Origin: Anaerolineales bacterium UBA6131
GTDB taxonomy: Bacteria; Chloroflexota; Anaerolineae; UBA2200
Direction: 5' to 3'
Length of the DNA: 13,006 bases
Assembly (NCBI GenBank): GCA_002435875.1
Contig: DIVN01000245.1
Coordinates: 1-13,006, forward strand
Shown here: positions 6,575 through 13,006 of the stretch, one piece after another
Layout: the number at the start of each line of letters is the position of its first letter
Numbering within the stretch: the stretch's first letter is position 1
Translations under genes and position numbers: made by a program
The notes under the pieces: generated by a model
Seen by the model: the letters and a program-made list of their open reading frames with translations, nothing else
The model's database searches: none
Told to the model about the DNA's origin: nothing

Positions 6575-7279
6575 CTACCCTGCCGCCTGGGCGACGATCA
6601 AGCCACGGTCCATAAAGCCATGCTTGTCGTAATACGCATGCATGCCAAGAGCCCTTAATGGATCCACGAGCTCATGATGGTGGTAGAGTGCCAGCTCATG
6701 GTGTTCGACCGCGTGCACGGTCCCTCTCGGTGTCCCAAGCAGGTAGTGGAAGTCAAAGTAGGAGATCTGGCCGTCGACAAAGCTGGTGTTCACGCGCGCG
6801 ATCTTGAGCTCAGGCTCGTCGATGAACACCCCATGTACCGTGTTAGGATGCCACGATTCTGGGGTGAACCACGGCTCAATCAAGAGCAGGCCCCCGGGCT
6901 CTAGATGTCTGACCATACAACGTAGAGCACTGTGCAGCCGCTCGAGGGTCGTCAGGTATCCGATGGAGCTAAACAGGCATGTGAGCACGTCGAAACGCTG
7001 ACGGAGCGAGAACTCGGCCATGTCTCCCTGGTGGAATGTAATCTCCGGATTGGAGGCACGCGCCATCTGCAGCATGTCCTCGGAGTTGTCCAGTCCCTGG
7101 GCATCGAACCAGGCTTTCAGGAACGTGATGTGCCTGCCCGTGCCGCAGGCCACGTCGAGCAAGCGCCGCCGCTCGGGTGGCAGCTTCTCGTGGATCAGCT
7201 TTGCCAGCGTCCGCGCCTCAGCCACATAGTCCTTGAAAGCATAGATTCTGTCATAGTACTGCGCCAAATCAGCATACAT
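6575..7279 (-). CDS. Class I SAM-dependent methyltransferase, TylM1/DesVI-like
   Basis: From the ATG at 7279 this is 234 residues. Motif I is LDVACGTGRH (41-50), the ribose-binding acid is D64 in QGLDNSEDML, then HQGDM (83-87), FSSIGYL (103-109) and HLEPGGLLLIEPW (125-137). The order and wording closely resemble the N,N-dimethyltransferases of amino-sugar synthesis (TylM1, DesVI), which act on dTDP-3-amino sugars, but no sugar-nucleotide genes are nearby, so the substrate is open. An in-frame ATG at 7429 would add 50 residues overlapping the upstream gene; I reject it because family members begin at MYxDLAxxYD and a strong AGGAGG lies 11 bases before 7279. The stop is six bases before the transglutaminase-like gene. 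It could modify an amine on a product or peptide handled by that neighbour; this is speculation. Confidence 0.87.
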   Translation of the reverse strand: MYADLAQYYDRIYAFKDYVAEARTLAKLIHEKLPPERRRLLDVACGTGRHITFLKAWFDAQGLDNSEDMLQMARASNPEITFHQGDMAEFSLRQRFDVLTCLFSSIGYLTTLERLHSALRCMVRHLEPGGLLLIEPWFTPESWHPNTVHGVFIDEPELKIARVNTSFVDGQISYFDFHYLLGTPRGTVHAVEHHELALYHHHELVDPLRALGMHAYYDKHGFMDRGLIVAQAAG

Positions 7280-7289
7280 CGATCCGGGT

Positions 7290-7297
7290 CCCTCCTG
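7290..7297 (-). promoter_or_regulatory. Ribosome binding site deciding the methyltransferase start
   Basis: GCAGGAGGG on the minus strand lies about 10-11 bases before ATG 7279. It supports the short start over the overlapping ATG at 7429. Confidence 0.55.
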
Positions 7298-7376
7298 CGT
7301 GGCCGCCTGATCATACTCTATGCCCCTGTCCCCAGGCGTTGCCGCCACGAGATCTGCCCATTGCATCATCTGTCGG

Positions 7377-7967
7377 TTACTCGGCCGACGAGCCAACCTT
7401 TCCTCTGCGATAGACAACCAGCGGCTCATTGGTCTGCTCAGCGAGGCGTCGTCCTCGATTGGGATCCCAACGTCCTTGCGGGAGTGATCTCTGAAACATG
7501 AGCAGGAGCGTTGCCACTCCCGCCGGCAAGAGCCCCAGGATGGCGAGGGGCCAGAGGCCCCAGGCGGCGGTAAACAGGATGATCAGCAGGGTCAGAATGT
7601 CGGCAACGATTGACAGGCGGAAGAGAAAGGTGCTTCGACGGCGAGTCAGCTCCCGCGGCACCATCCAGGACTGCCAGTAGCCACACTCGGGGCACGCTTT
7701 GCCCTGCAAGCGGCTCGCGATTTCCGCAGAACGCACTTCACGGATGCGCATGGAGCCGTCTTCGGAGGCTTCAGGGTACTGCCACATTGCCGCATGCTCC
7801 TCAAGGCTGCGCTTGGAAGTGCCCCTGCGGCGCTCCTTCTCCATCTCGGCGGCAGGCACGCTGGCCAAGAGCGAGTAGGAATACCGGTACTTGCAGTTCT
7901 CACAGATCACTCGGATGGTCACCTGCAGGTTATCTGCAGCAGAAGTGTTGCCTTTGTCTTTTGCCAT
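7377..7967 (-). CDS. Zinc-ribbon protein with two membrane segments, function unknown
   Basis: I do not recognise this 196-residue protein by name. Two CxxC pairs, C22-E-N-C25 and C92-P-E-C95, probably form one zinc ribbon with a 66-residue charged insert between its knuckles. Two hydrophobic segments at about 115-136 and 138-158 follow, a likely membrane hairpin with both ends in the cytoplasm, then a basic tail. No signal peptide. It is the first gene of a minus-strand run; the methyltransferase starts 97 bases after its stop. The ATG at 7967 has TGAGGT about five bases upstream. A membrane-anchored sensor or scaffold role is possible but not shown. Confidence 0.7.
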   Translation of the reverse strand: MAKDKGNTSAADNLQVTIRVICENCKYRYSYSLLASVPAAEMEKERRRGTSKRSLEEHAAMWQYPEASEDGSMRIREVRSAEIASRLQGKACPECGYWQSWMVPRELTRRRSTFLFRLSIVADILTLLIILFTAAWGLWPLAILGLLPAGVATLLLMFQRSLPQGRWDPNRGRRLAEQTNEPLVVYRRGKVGSSAE

Positions 7968-8012
7968 GTAACCTCACGATCATTACTCGCGCACTCTTGC
8001 GCCAGTCGGCAT

Positions 8013-8032
8013 GGCCGCGCACAGGCGCGGCT
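8013..8032. other. GC-rich hairpin between the ABC permease and zinc-ribbon genes
   Basis: GCCGCGC (8014-8020) and GCGCGGC (8025-8031) form a perfect 7-base stem with an ACAG loop, extended by one G-U pair. It lies about 100 bases past the permease stop. There is no T-run on either side, so it is not a classical terminator, though it may block transcripts or read-through. Confidence 0.4.
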
Positions 8033-8130
8033 CGGTAATGCAATACAGCGCTGAACAATCCACGCAACGAGCCAGCCCGCGGATAGGTCTCGAGCGCCCG
8101 TGCGGGCATCCAAACGTTAATGATCGCCTC

Positions 8131-8940
8131 CTAGCCGAGCAGAAGGCCAACAGCATAGGGAACGAACGCAAGCAGAGCCAGTGCAGGATGCGCGCGGCGC
8201 GTCTCGTTGCGGCTATCCCAGTTGAACAGGAGCGCGGCCAGGCTAAAGGCAAGCACCGCGCTGCCGAGGAGCACAAGGACACACAGCCAGGGCGCAATGA
8301 GCGTCTCTCGCCTGTACGCAAGCCCAACAAAGGCCTGCATAGCATAAGTAGACGGAAGCAGCCGCGCCAGCGGACGCAGGGCATTCGGCAGTAGTTCGGT
8401 GGGCACCATCATTCCGCCAAGCATCATGGATGGCAGAAATATGGTCTGCGAAAGCAGGACCACTGACCGCGAATCGGTGGCCACGACAGCGATCAACGCC
8501 CCCAAAGCTCCCAGCGTACATGCTGTGAGCAAGGTCAGCGCAGCAAAGGCAGTCCAATCGACAGGCATGGCTGCACCAAACACAGGACCAGCAGTCAGCG
8601 CGATGATGGCCGAGACAATCAGCACGTGGAAAACCGTGGTCATGGTGGGTATGGCCAGAATAGACAGCGCAGGTACGCCGTTGATCTTGAAGCTGCGAAA
8701 GATCCCTGCCTCACGAGCCTCCACCAGCGGAGAGGGCAAGCCCAGCAGAGGTGCTACCATCGTGACAAAAGCAATCATGGCTGGGATCATGGTCTGAGCA
8801 AATGTGGGATTGAGCGGCACCATCAACAACCCCATCAACACGTAGAAGGCCAGAGGGAAGAGATAGTTCATCAAGAGCTGCGACGGGTCGCGCACTCCGG
8901 TCTTGAACTCGTAGCGCAGGTGGGTTAGCAGAGCGTTCAT
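8131..8940 (-). CDS. ABC-2 type transporter permease
   Basis: This 269-residue integral membrane protein has six hydrophobic stretches, at roughly 25-45, 50-75, 95-118, 130-153, 160-185 and 215-268 (the last probably two helices). The motifs LVEAREAGIFRSFKINGVP (71-89) and LPSMMLGGMMVPTELLP (about 169-185) are hallmarks of the ABC-2 permease family. It would pair with the ATPase encoded just upstream to export a drug, lipid or polysaccharide; the substrate cannot be told. The ATG overlaps the ATPase stop by four bases (ATGA), so translation is coupled. Confidence 0.9.
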   Translation of the reverse strand: MNALLTHLRYEFKTGVRDPSQLLMNYLFPLAFYVLMGLLMVPLNPTFAQTMIPAMIAFVTMVAPLLGLPSPLVEAREAGIFRSFKINGVPALSILAIPTMTTVFHVLIVSAIIALTAGPVFGAAMPVDWTAFAALTLLTACTLGALGALIAVVATDSRSVVLLSQTIFLPSMMLGGMMVPTELLPNALRPLARLLPSTYAMQAFVGLAYRRETLIAPWLCVLVLLGSAVLAFSLAALLFNWDSRNETRRAHPALALLAFVPYAVGLLLG

Positions 8941-9854
8941 CGCGCGCCTCCTTCCCGGGTGATTTCGAGGAAACGCTCCTCCAACGAAGGCCGCTCGACA
9001 CGTAGATCAATGAGCGCGTCGTCTTGCGCAGTCACCGCTTGCAGGGCGGCGGCAACCGTGCTTCCCGGATCAGTGGTGAAAAAGATCGCATAGTCATCCT
9101 GCACGGTGCGCTGAGTGACCCCTGCCAACTCGGGCAGCGAATCACGGAGAGTAGCCTGCTCAGTGCGTACGGAGACCTTGGTCAGGCCGGCGCCCGTGGC
9201 AGTCAACTCTCTAGGGGTGCCCAGGGCGGCGATCTGTCCACGCAGCAGAATGGCCACCCGATCGGCCAGCTTCTCCGCCTCGGCCATGTCGTGTGTAGCC
9301 AGCACGATCGTTGTGCCCTGCGCCTTCATGTCAGCAATCAGGCCGTGCAGGGCCAGACGTGAGCTCACATCCAGTCCAGCCGTTGGCTCGTCAAGCAACA
9401 CGACGGGCGGTCGATGGGCGATAGCCAGGGCGAGAGCCAAACGACGCTGTTGGCCAACAGAGAGCGCGCGGTATTGGCTTTGGGCCTTGTCCTCCAGTTC
9501 CAGTGCTTGCAGCACATCGTGGCGTGCAGCCACGTTGTGGTACGCGGCAAAGAAGGCCATTGCCTCGTCGACTCGCATCGCAGGCGGAAGTGAGGCAGTC
9601 TGCAACTGCACTCCGAGCACATCGCGCAGCTTGCTGGCCTGGCGGGTCGGGTCAACGCCCAAGACCGAAAGGCGCCCCGAATCCGGGCGTCTCAGCCCTT
9701 CCAGGCATTCGAGTGTTGTCGTCTTGCCCGCCCCATTGGGACCCAGCAGACCAAAGATCTCGCCGCGCCGAACTGACAGGTCGATGCCTTCCACCGCGAT
9801 AACCGGTCCATAGGCCTTGCGCAACTGCTCGACGATCACGACAGGATCATTCAT
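8937..9854 (-). CDS. ABC transporter ATP-binding protein (ABC-2 exporter)
   Basis: The ATPase is 305 residues from the chosen start. Walker A is GPNGAGKT (38-45), the Q-loop lies in GVQLQ (81-85), the signature is LSVGQQ (131-136), Walker B VVLLDEP (151-157), D-loop AGLD and the switch histidine H188 in LATHDM. The C-terminal ~85 residues, ending in RPSLEERFLEITREG, are the accessory domain common in exporter ATPases of the CcmA/DrrA kind. An ATG at 9896 would add 14 residues, but GGAGGG seven bases before 9854 and the family-like start MNDPVVIVEQLRK decide for 9854. The permease follows with a four-base overlap. A strong promoter precedes it at 9905-9933. It probably drives export of a hydrophobic compound or cell-envelope component. 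Confidence 0.93.
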   Translation of the reverse strand: MNDPVVIVEQLRKAYGPVIAVEGIDLSVRRGEIFGLLGPNGAGKTTTLECLEGLRRPDSGRLSVLGVDPTRQASKLRDVLGVQLQTASLPPAMRVDEAMAFFAAYHNVAARHDVLQALELEDKAQSQYRALSVGQQRRLALALAIAHRPPVVLLDEPTAGLDVSSRLALHGLIADMKAQGTTIVLATHDMAEAEKLADRVAILLRGQIAALGTPRELTATGAGLTKVSVRTEQATLRDSLPELAGVTQRTVQDDYAIFFTTDPGSTVAAALQAVTAQDDALIDLRVERPSLEERFLEITREGGAR

Positions 9855-9904
9855 CGGCTTTCCCTCCAGTCTGGCGATTGGCGAATGGCCGAGCATTTTT
9901 GCCC

Positions 9905-9933
9905 ATGATAGCGAACCAGCGCAATCGCGTCAA
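9905..9933 (-). promoter_or_regulatory. Sigma70-type promoter of the ABC exporter operon
   Basis: On the minus strand TTGACG (-35, 9928-9933) and TATCAT (-10, 9905-9910) are separated by exactly 17 bases; each hexamer matches consensus at five of six positions. The start would be near 9898, about 44 bases before the ATPase ATG at 9854. Confidence 0.7.
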
Positions 9934-9972
9934 GAACGACCTACCGCTGCTGCAGTTTCTCAGCCCCCACGC

Positions 9973-9978
9973 TATAAT
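9973..9978 (+). promoter_or_regulatory. Perfect -10 box upstream of the YbaK-type gene
   Basis: TATAAT occurs 73 bases before the ATG at 10052, but no good -35 box lies 16-18 bases upstream (CTGCAG at a 17-base spacer). If used, it would give a leader of about 65 bases. Confidence 0.4.
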
Positions 9979-10051
9979 CCTTGCTGCACGCCTGCAATCG
10001 ATACGGCTTACTCCCGCTTGCGGCCAAATGTGAGGAAATGGTGACTCGCCC

Positions 10052-10537
10052 ATGCAAAAGACCAACGCCATGCGCGCACTCGATGCGCAAGACATCACCT
10101 ATGAAGTACTGCAGTATTCTGACGAGATCCATTCGGCCGAAGGGGTGGCCGAGGCGTTGGGTCTCACCCTCGCCCAGGTCTTTAAGACGCTGGTGGTAAT
10201 GCGCGAAAAAGGCAGGCCCATACTGGTAGCCATCCCTGGCGGAACCGAGCTTGATCTCAAGGCTCTGGCGCGCGCCTCCGGAGAGAAGAAGCTGCGCATG
10301 GCAAGCTACCGTGAGGCAGAGGCGCTGACCGGCCTCCAGGTCGGCGGCATCTCGGCCCTGGCTCTGTTGCCGAAAGGCTTTGCGGTCTACGCGGACGAGA
10401 GCGTGTGGCTCTGGCCAAGGATCTTTGTCAGCGCCGGGCGACGCGGCACCAATCTGGCTATTGCACCCGCCGACTTTGTGGCGATTACCGGGGCAAAGTC
10501 GGCACCCGTAGCCAGACTGGATAAGCCAGGACCCTAG
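10052..10537 (+). CDS. ybaK: YbaK/EbsC-type Cys-tRNA(Pro) or related aminoacyl-tRNA deacylase
   Basis: This 161-residue protein matches the YbaK/EbsC family over its full length: start MQKTNAMRAL, LGLTLAQVFKTLVV with the key lysine K45, the VAIPGGTELDLKALA strand-turn (about 59-73), LTGLQVGGISAL (about 93-104) and a C-terminal SAGRRGTNLAIAPADFV. These cytoplasmic single-domain enzymes hydrolyse mischarged tRNAs, classically Cys-tRNA(Pro). The exact tRNA is not certain because relatives (ProXp types) differ in specificity. GGTGA about seven bases upstream serves as ribosome binding site. Its stop overlaps the convergent galactokinase stop (see 10534-10537). Confidence 0.9.
   Translation: MQKTNAMRALDAQDITYEVLQYSDEIHSAEGVAEALGLTLAQVFKTLVVMREKGRPILVAIPGGTELDLKALARASGEKKLRMASYREAEALTGLQVGGISALALLPKGFAVYADESVWLWPRIFVSAGRRGTNLAIAPADFVAITGAKSAPVARLDKPGP
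10534..10537. other. CTAG shared by two convergent stop codons
   Basis: The palindrome CTAG supplies TAG at 10535-10537 to the YbaK-type gene and TAG at 10534-10536, read on the other strand, to galK. The two coding regions overlap by four bases, leaving no room for terminators between them. Confidence 0.9.
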
Positions 10538-11700
10538 CCTGCCTCCGCCGCTCCATCCGAGGCATGACAGACATAGATGTTCGGTATCGCACCCATGGCA
10601 GCCTCGTAGGCCCGGCTCACGTGCCGGACAAAGCGGTCTGAGGCCGCAGTGTCCACAAGGTTGACCGTGCAGCCGCCGAAGCCTGCGCCGGTTAGCCTGG
10701 CCCCTATACAACCAGGCGCACTTCTCGCCGCTTCCACCATGACGTCTAGCTCTCGACAGCTCACTTCATAATCCTCGCGCAGGCTCGCATGCGAGGCGGC
10801 CATGCACGCGGTCACTGTGGCCAGGTCACCATCGCGCAGCGCGGTAGCCATCTTGAGCACCCTATCATTCTCTCCGACGACGTGCCGGCAGCGCTTGAGT
10901 ACGATGGGCGGAAGCGCTGAGCCGTGCTCGACCAGGTCCTGCGGGCACACGTCGCGCAGCGCACGGATGTCGCCCAGCACAGCGCGAAGCAGATGCACTC
11001 CCTCCTCACACTGACGGCGTCGCTCATTGTAGCCCGAGCTGACCAGCTTGCGCCGGACCAGCGTATCGCAAACGATGATCGACACACCCCGCGGCACTGG
11101 CACCGCCGAGTATTCCAGCGTACGGCAGTCGATCAGCAAGGCCCGACCCGCCTGGCCAAGCGCGGAAACGAGTTGGTCCATGATGCCGCTATTCACCCCG
11201 ACGAACTCGTTCTCGGCCCGCTGACAAAGCTGCGCCACTTGCTCCGGCGCCATGCACAAGCCAGCCAGAGCCAAGAAAGACACAGCTGTGGCGACCTCCA
11301 GGGCGGCTGACGACGACAGGCCTGAGCCAATGGGTACATCACCGACGACCACAGCATCCATTCCACGCAGGACAAGTCCCGCCTCCTGCAGGGCAAAGGC
11401 CACACCACGGATGTAGTTGCTCCAGCTCGCCGCCTCGTCACGGGTGATGTTGTCCAGCTCGAAGGAGGAGTGCTGTCTGTAGCGTTCGGACCACAGGCGC
11501 ACCAACCTGTCCTCACGCGCACATACTGCCACGACCACGTGTCGATCGATCGCCGCCGGCAACACGTAGCCGTCATTGTAGTCGGTGTGCTCGCCTATCA
11601 GGTTCACCCTGCCAGGAGCCTGAAAAACGCGCGGTGTCGTGCCAGCAAACTGAAGCCTGAACAACTGCGCAGCCTGCGACGTCAATAGGGCAAGGCCCAT
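10534..11700 (-). CDS. galK: Galactokinase
   Basis: This 388-residue GHMP kinase phosphorylates galactose to galactose-1-phosphate, the first committed step of the Leloir pathway. The galactokinase signature is APGRVNLIGEHTDYNDGYVL (28-47), the ATP-binding motif 2 is PIGSGLSSSAALEVA (123-137), the catalytic aspartate is D175 in SGIMDQ, and motif 3 is GARLTGAGFGGC (333-344); all are intact. CDTLVRRKLVSSGYNERRRQ (211-230) is also typical. Length is usual for the family. AGGAGG seven bases before the ATG at 11700 makes the start secure. No other Leloir genes (galT, galE) are in the window; it stands alone, divergent from a solute-binding lipoprotein. A weak promoter (TTGCGG / TATCCT) may lie in the shared upstream gap. 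Confidence 0.95.
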   Translation of the reverse strand: MGLALLTSQAAQLFRLQFAGTTPRVFQAPGRVNLIGEHTDYNDGYVLPAAIDRHVVVAVCAREDRLVRLWSERYRQHSSFELDNITRDEAASWSNYIRGVAFALQEAGLVLRGMDAVVVGDVPIGSGLSSSAALEVATAVSFLALAGLCMAPEQVAQLCQRAENEFVGVNSGIMDQLVSALGQAGRALLIDCRTLEYSAVPVPRGVSIIVCDTLVRRKLVSSGYNERRRQCEEGVHLLRAVLGDIRALRDVCPQDLVEHGSALPPIVLKRCRHVVGENDRVLKMATALRDGDLATVTACMAASHASLREDYEVSCRELDVMVEAARSAPGCIGARLTGAGFGGCTVNLVDTAASDRFVRHVSRAYEAAMGAIPNIYVCHASDGAAEAG

Positions 11701-11771
11701 CGAGCTGCCTCCTGAGTCTAGGTCTGGTCACTCGAGGATATCACACGCAGCAGGCACCGCAAAACAGGGGC

Positions 11772-11799
11772 TTGACCGTGCCATTGTTACGGGTAGAAT
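11772..11799 (+). promoter_or_regulatory. Sigma70-type promoter of the solute-binding lipoprotein gene
   Basis: TTGACC (11772-11777) and TAGAAT (11794-11799) are separated by 16 bases; each hexamer has five of six consensus bases. The start would be near 11806, giving a leader of about 25 bases before ATG 11831. Confidence 0.7.
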
Positions 11800-11830
11800 G
11801 TGCGAGCGAACCTTGGGCGAGAGGAGTCAG

Positions 11831-13006
11831 ATGAGAAAAGGTCGACTGTGGCAAGTGCTCTTGGCCGGCGTCGGGCTGCTGCTGGCGATTTCGGCGACCA
11901 GTTGCTACCCCGGTACGCCGACCTACGAGCCCCCGGCCACGCCCACACCTGGTCTGACGGTACCCGCGCCGGAGCCCTCGCTCATGCCGGGGCCTACCCC
12001 ATCGGTCATGCCGCAGCCACAGCCTTCGCCAACTCTTGATTTGGGGCGAACCCTGCGCATTGGCTGGCTGCATTCGCCCGGCGATCTCTCACCCCTCAGC
12101 GACACACCCTCCGATACCGACATGGTGCTAGATCTGATCTTCGACCACCTCATCTCCGTGCAGCTGGACAGCACCTATCGCCCGTCCCTGGCGATGAACT
12201 GGTCGAGTGATGATGACGGCAGGCTCTGGACCTTCACGCTGCAGCCCGACGCGGCATTCCACGACGGGCGCCGCGTAACGCCCGAGGATGTAGCACTGAC
12301 ACTCGCCCTGCTTCGGAACAACCCACGCTTCGAGCTGTACAGTGGTAGCAGAGCCAAGGTGATCCGGGCTGAGTCCAATGGGCCTAATGGGCTGGTGCTG
12401 GAGCTGAGCGAGGCCGTTGCCAACATTGAGGCCTACCTATACTGGGTACCCGTGTTGCCCCAACATCTGTGGAGCGATTGGGAGCTGACTGGCTCGGCCG
12501 CCCCCGACACCAGTCGCCTGGTTGGCAGCGGACCTTTTGTCTTGGAGGACTTGCGTCCTGGTGAGGTTGTGCTTCGCGCCAACAACAAGTATTGGGCAGG
12601 TGCGCCCAAGATCGATGCCGTGGTGTTCCACAGCTACCTTACGCCCCTGGCTCTGGCCGATGCGTTGGAAGGCGATGCCGTGGACCTGATCACTTCAGTC
12701 CCACTCTCGCGCTTGGCTCGCTTGCGCGCCGACTCCAGTTTGCAGGTCGTCTCGGGTCCGCAAGCCCGCGTGTCACATCTGCTCATCAACGTGTCTCAGG
12801 GTCCGGACAGCACCGGTCATCGTGCCCTCCTCGATCCGCAGGTTCGCCTAGCGATCGCCCACGCCGTCGACAACCAACAGCTCATCGACGTTTCGCTGCA
12901 GGGTCAGGCTATGCCTGGACTCAGCGTGCTGCCGCCTGTCCTGACCACATGGTTCGAGTCGGAGATCGAAGACGTCGCCTTTGATTTGCAGCAAGCGAAC
13001 GACGTT
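11831..13006 (+). CDS. ABC transporter substrate-binding lipoprotein, family 5 (oligopeptide/oligosaccharide type), 3' truncated
   Basis: The frame is open from ATG 11831 to the window end: 392 complete codons without a stop, so the C terminus is missing. Residues 1-24 are a lipoprotein signal peptide (basic MRKGR, a hydrophobic core, then SATSC), with lipid attachment predicted at C25. A Pro/Thr-rich linker (about 27-69) follows. From residue 72 the family 5 binding domain begins: LWTFTLQPDAAFHDGRRVTP (132-151) and GSGPFVLEDLRPGEVVL (232-248) are diagnostic, with RLAIAHAVDN further on. Family members bind peptides, oligosaccharides or nickel outside the membrane and feed an ABC importer. Transporter permeases would be expected just past the window. 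The gene starts behind GAGGAG and a strong promoter; it is divergent from galK. Ligand unknown; a sugar link to galK is only suggestive. Confidence 0.9.
   Translation, partial: MRKGRLWQVLLAGVGLLLAISATSCYPGTPTYEPPATPTPGLTVPAPEPSLMPGPTPSVMPQPQPSPTLDLGRTLRIGWLHSPGDLSPLSDTPSDTDMVLDLIFDHLISVQLDSTYRPSLAMNWSSDDDGRLWTFTLQPDAAFHDGRRVTPEDVALTLALLRNNPRFELYSGSRAKVIRAESNGPNGLVLELSEAVANIEAYLYWVPVLPQHLWSDWELTGSAAPDTSRLVGSGPFVLEDLRPGEVVLRANNKYWAGAPKIDAVVFHSYLTPLALADALEGDAVDLITSVPLSRLARLRADSSLQVVSGPQARVSHLLINVSQGPDSTGHRALLDPQVRLAIAHAVDNQQLIDVSLQGQAMPGLSVLPPVLTTWFESEIEDVAFDLQQANDV

Noticed and set aside
8013..8032. Rho-independent terminator
   Set aside because: The stem is strong but no T-run follows on either strand, so it is reported only as a hairpin.
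9115..9813. Long plus-strand open frame (232 codons) opposite the ABC ATPase
   Set aside because: It is antisense to a gene with all ABC motifs intact; its translation is rich in Ser/Arg/Ala with no recognisable domain.
9941..10711. Minus-strand open frame (256 codons) across the ybaK-type gene and galK end
   Set aside because: It covers two well-supported genes in other frames and its low-similarity Gly/Arg/Cys-rich translation looks like a GC-rich shadow.
1..13006. CRISPR array, insertion sequence or phage genes
   Set aside because: No spaced direct repeats, transposase or integrase motifs, or phage structural genes were seen; the only notable repeat is the protein module inside the glycosidase.

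Overview
The window is a GC-rich, tightly packed bacterial stretch with short intergenic gaps, good Shine-Dalgarno sites and sigma70-like promoters. No rRNA, tRNA, insertion sequence or CRISPR array was seen. The gene set (a non-heme URO-D-family protein, a clan-A glycosidase with an unusual repeated module, a ferredoxin:thioredoxin-reductase-like protein with a rubredoxin tail, a family-5 lipoprotein with a Pro-rich linker) resembles environmental anaerobic Chloroflexota such as Anaerolineae. That assignment is an inference from gene style, not from a marker gene.

Layout. Positions 1-470 (+) hold the 3' part of a flavodoxin-fold FMN reductase. 617-1600 (+) is a URO-D superfamily protein lacking the heme-enzyme N-terminal signature. 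It converges on 1641-3551 (-), a glycoside-hydrolase-like protein whose C-terminal half carries two copies of a ~77-residue module. 3692-4478 (-) is a two-gene redox unit: a CGWC glutaredoxin overlapping an FTR catalytic-subunit homologue fused to a rubredoxin-like domain. 4576-5463 (-) is an aldo/keto reductase with a clear extended -10 promoter. 5684-7967 (-) is a three-gene run: a zinc-ribbon/two-TM membrane protein, a TylM1/DesVI-like SAM methyltransferase and a transglutaminase-like cysteine-protease-fold protein.

8131-9854 (-) is a two-gene ABC-2 exporter (ATPase and permease, 4-base overlap) behind a near-consensus promoter. Divergent from it, 10052-10537 (+) is a YbaK-type aminoacyl-tRNA deacylase. 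Its stop codon shares a CTAG tetramer with the stop of the convergent galactokinase galK (10534-11700, -). Divergent from galK, behind a strong TTGACC/TAGAAT promoter, 11831-13006 (+) is an extracytoplasmic solute-binding lipoprotein of the oligopeptide/oligosaccharide family, cut by the window end.

The window looks like ordinary chromosome with several independent small transcription units, not a mobile island. The two items most worth a second look are the duplicated module in the glycosidase and the glutaredoxin/FTR-rubredoxin pair. No gap between genes exceeds 300 bases; the longest is about 220 (5464-5683).
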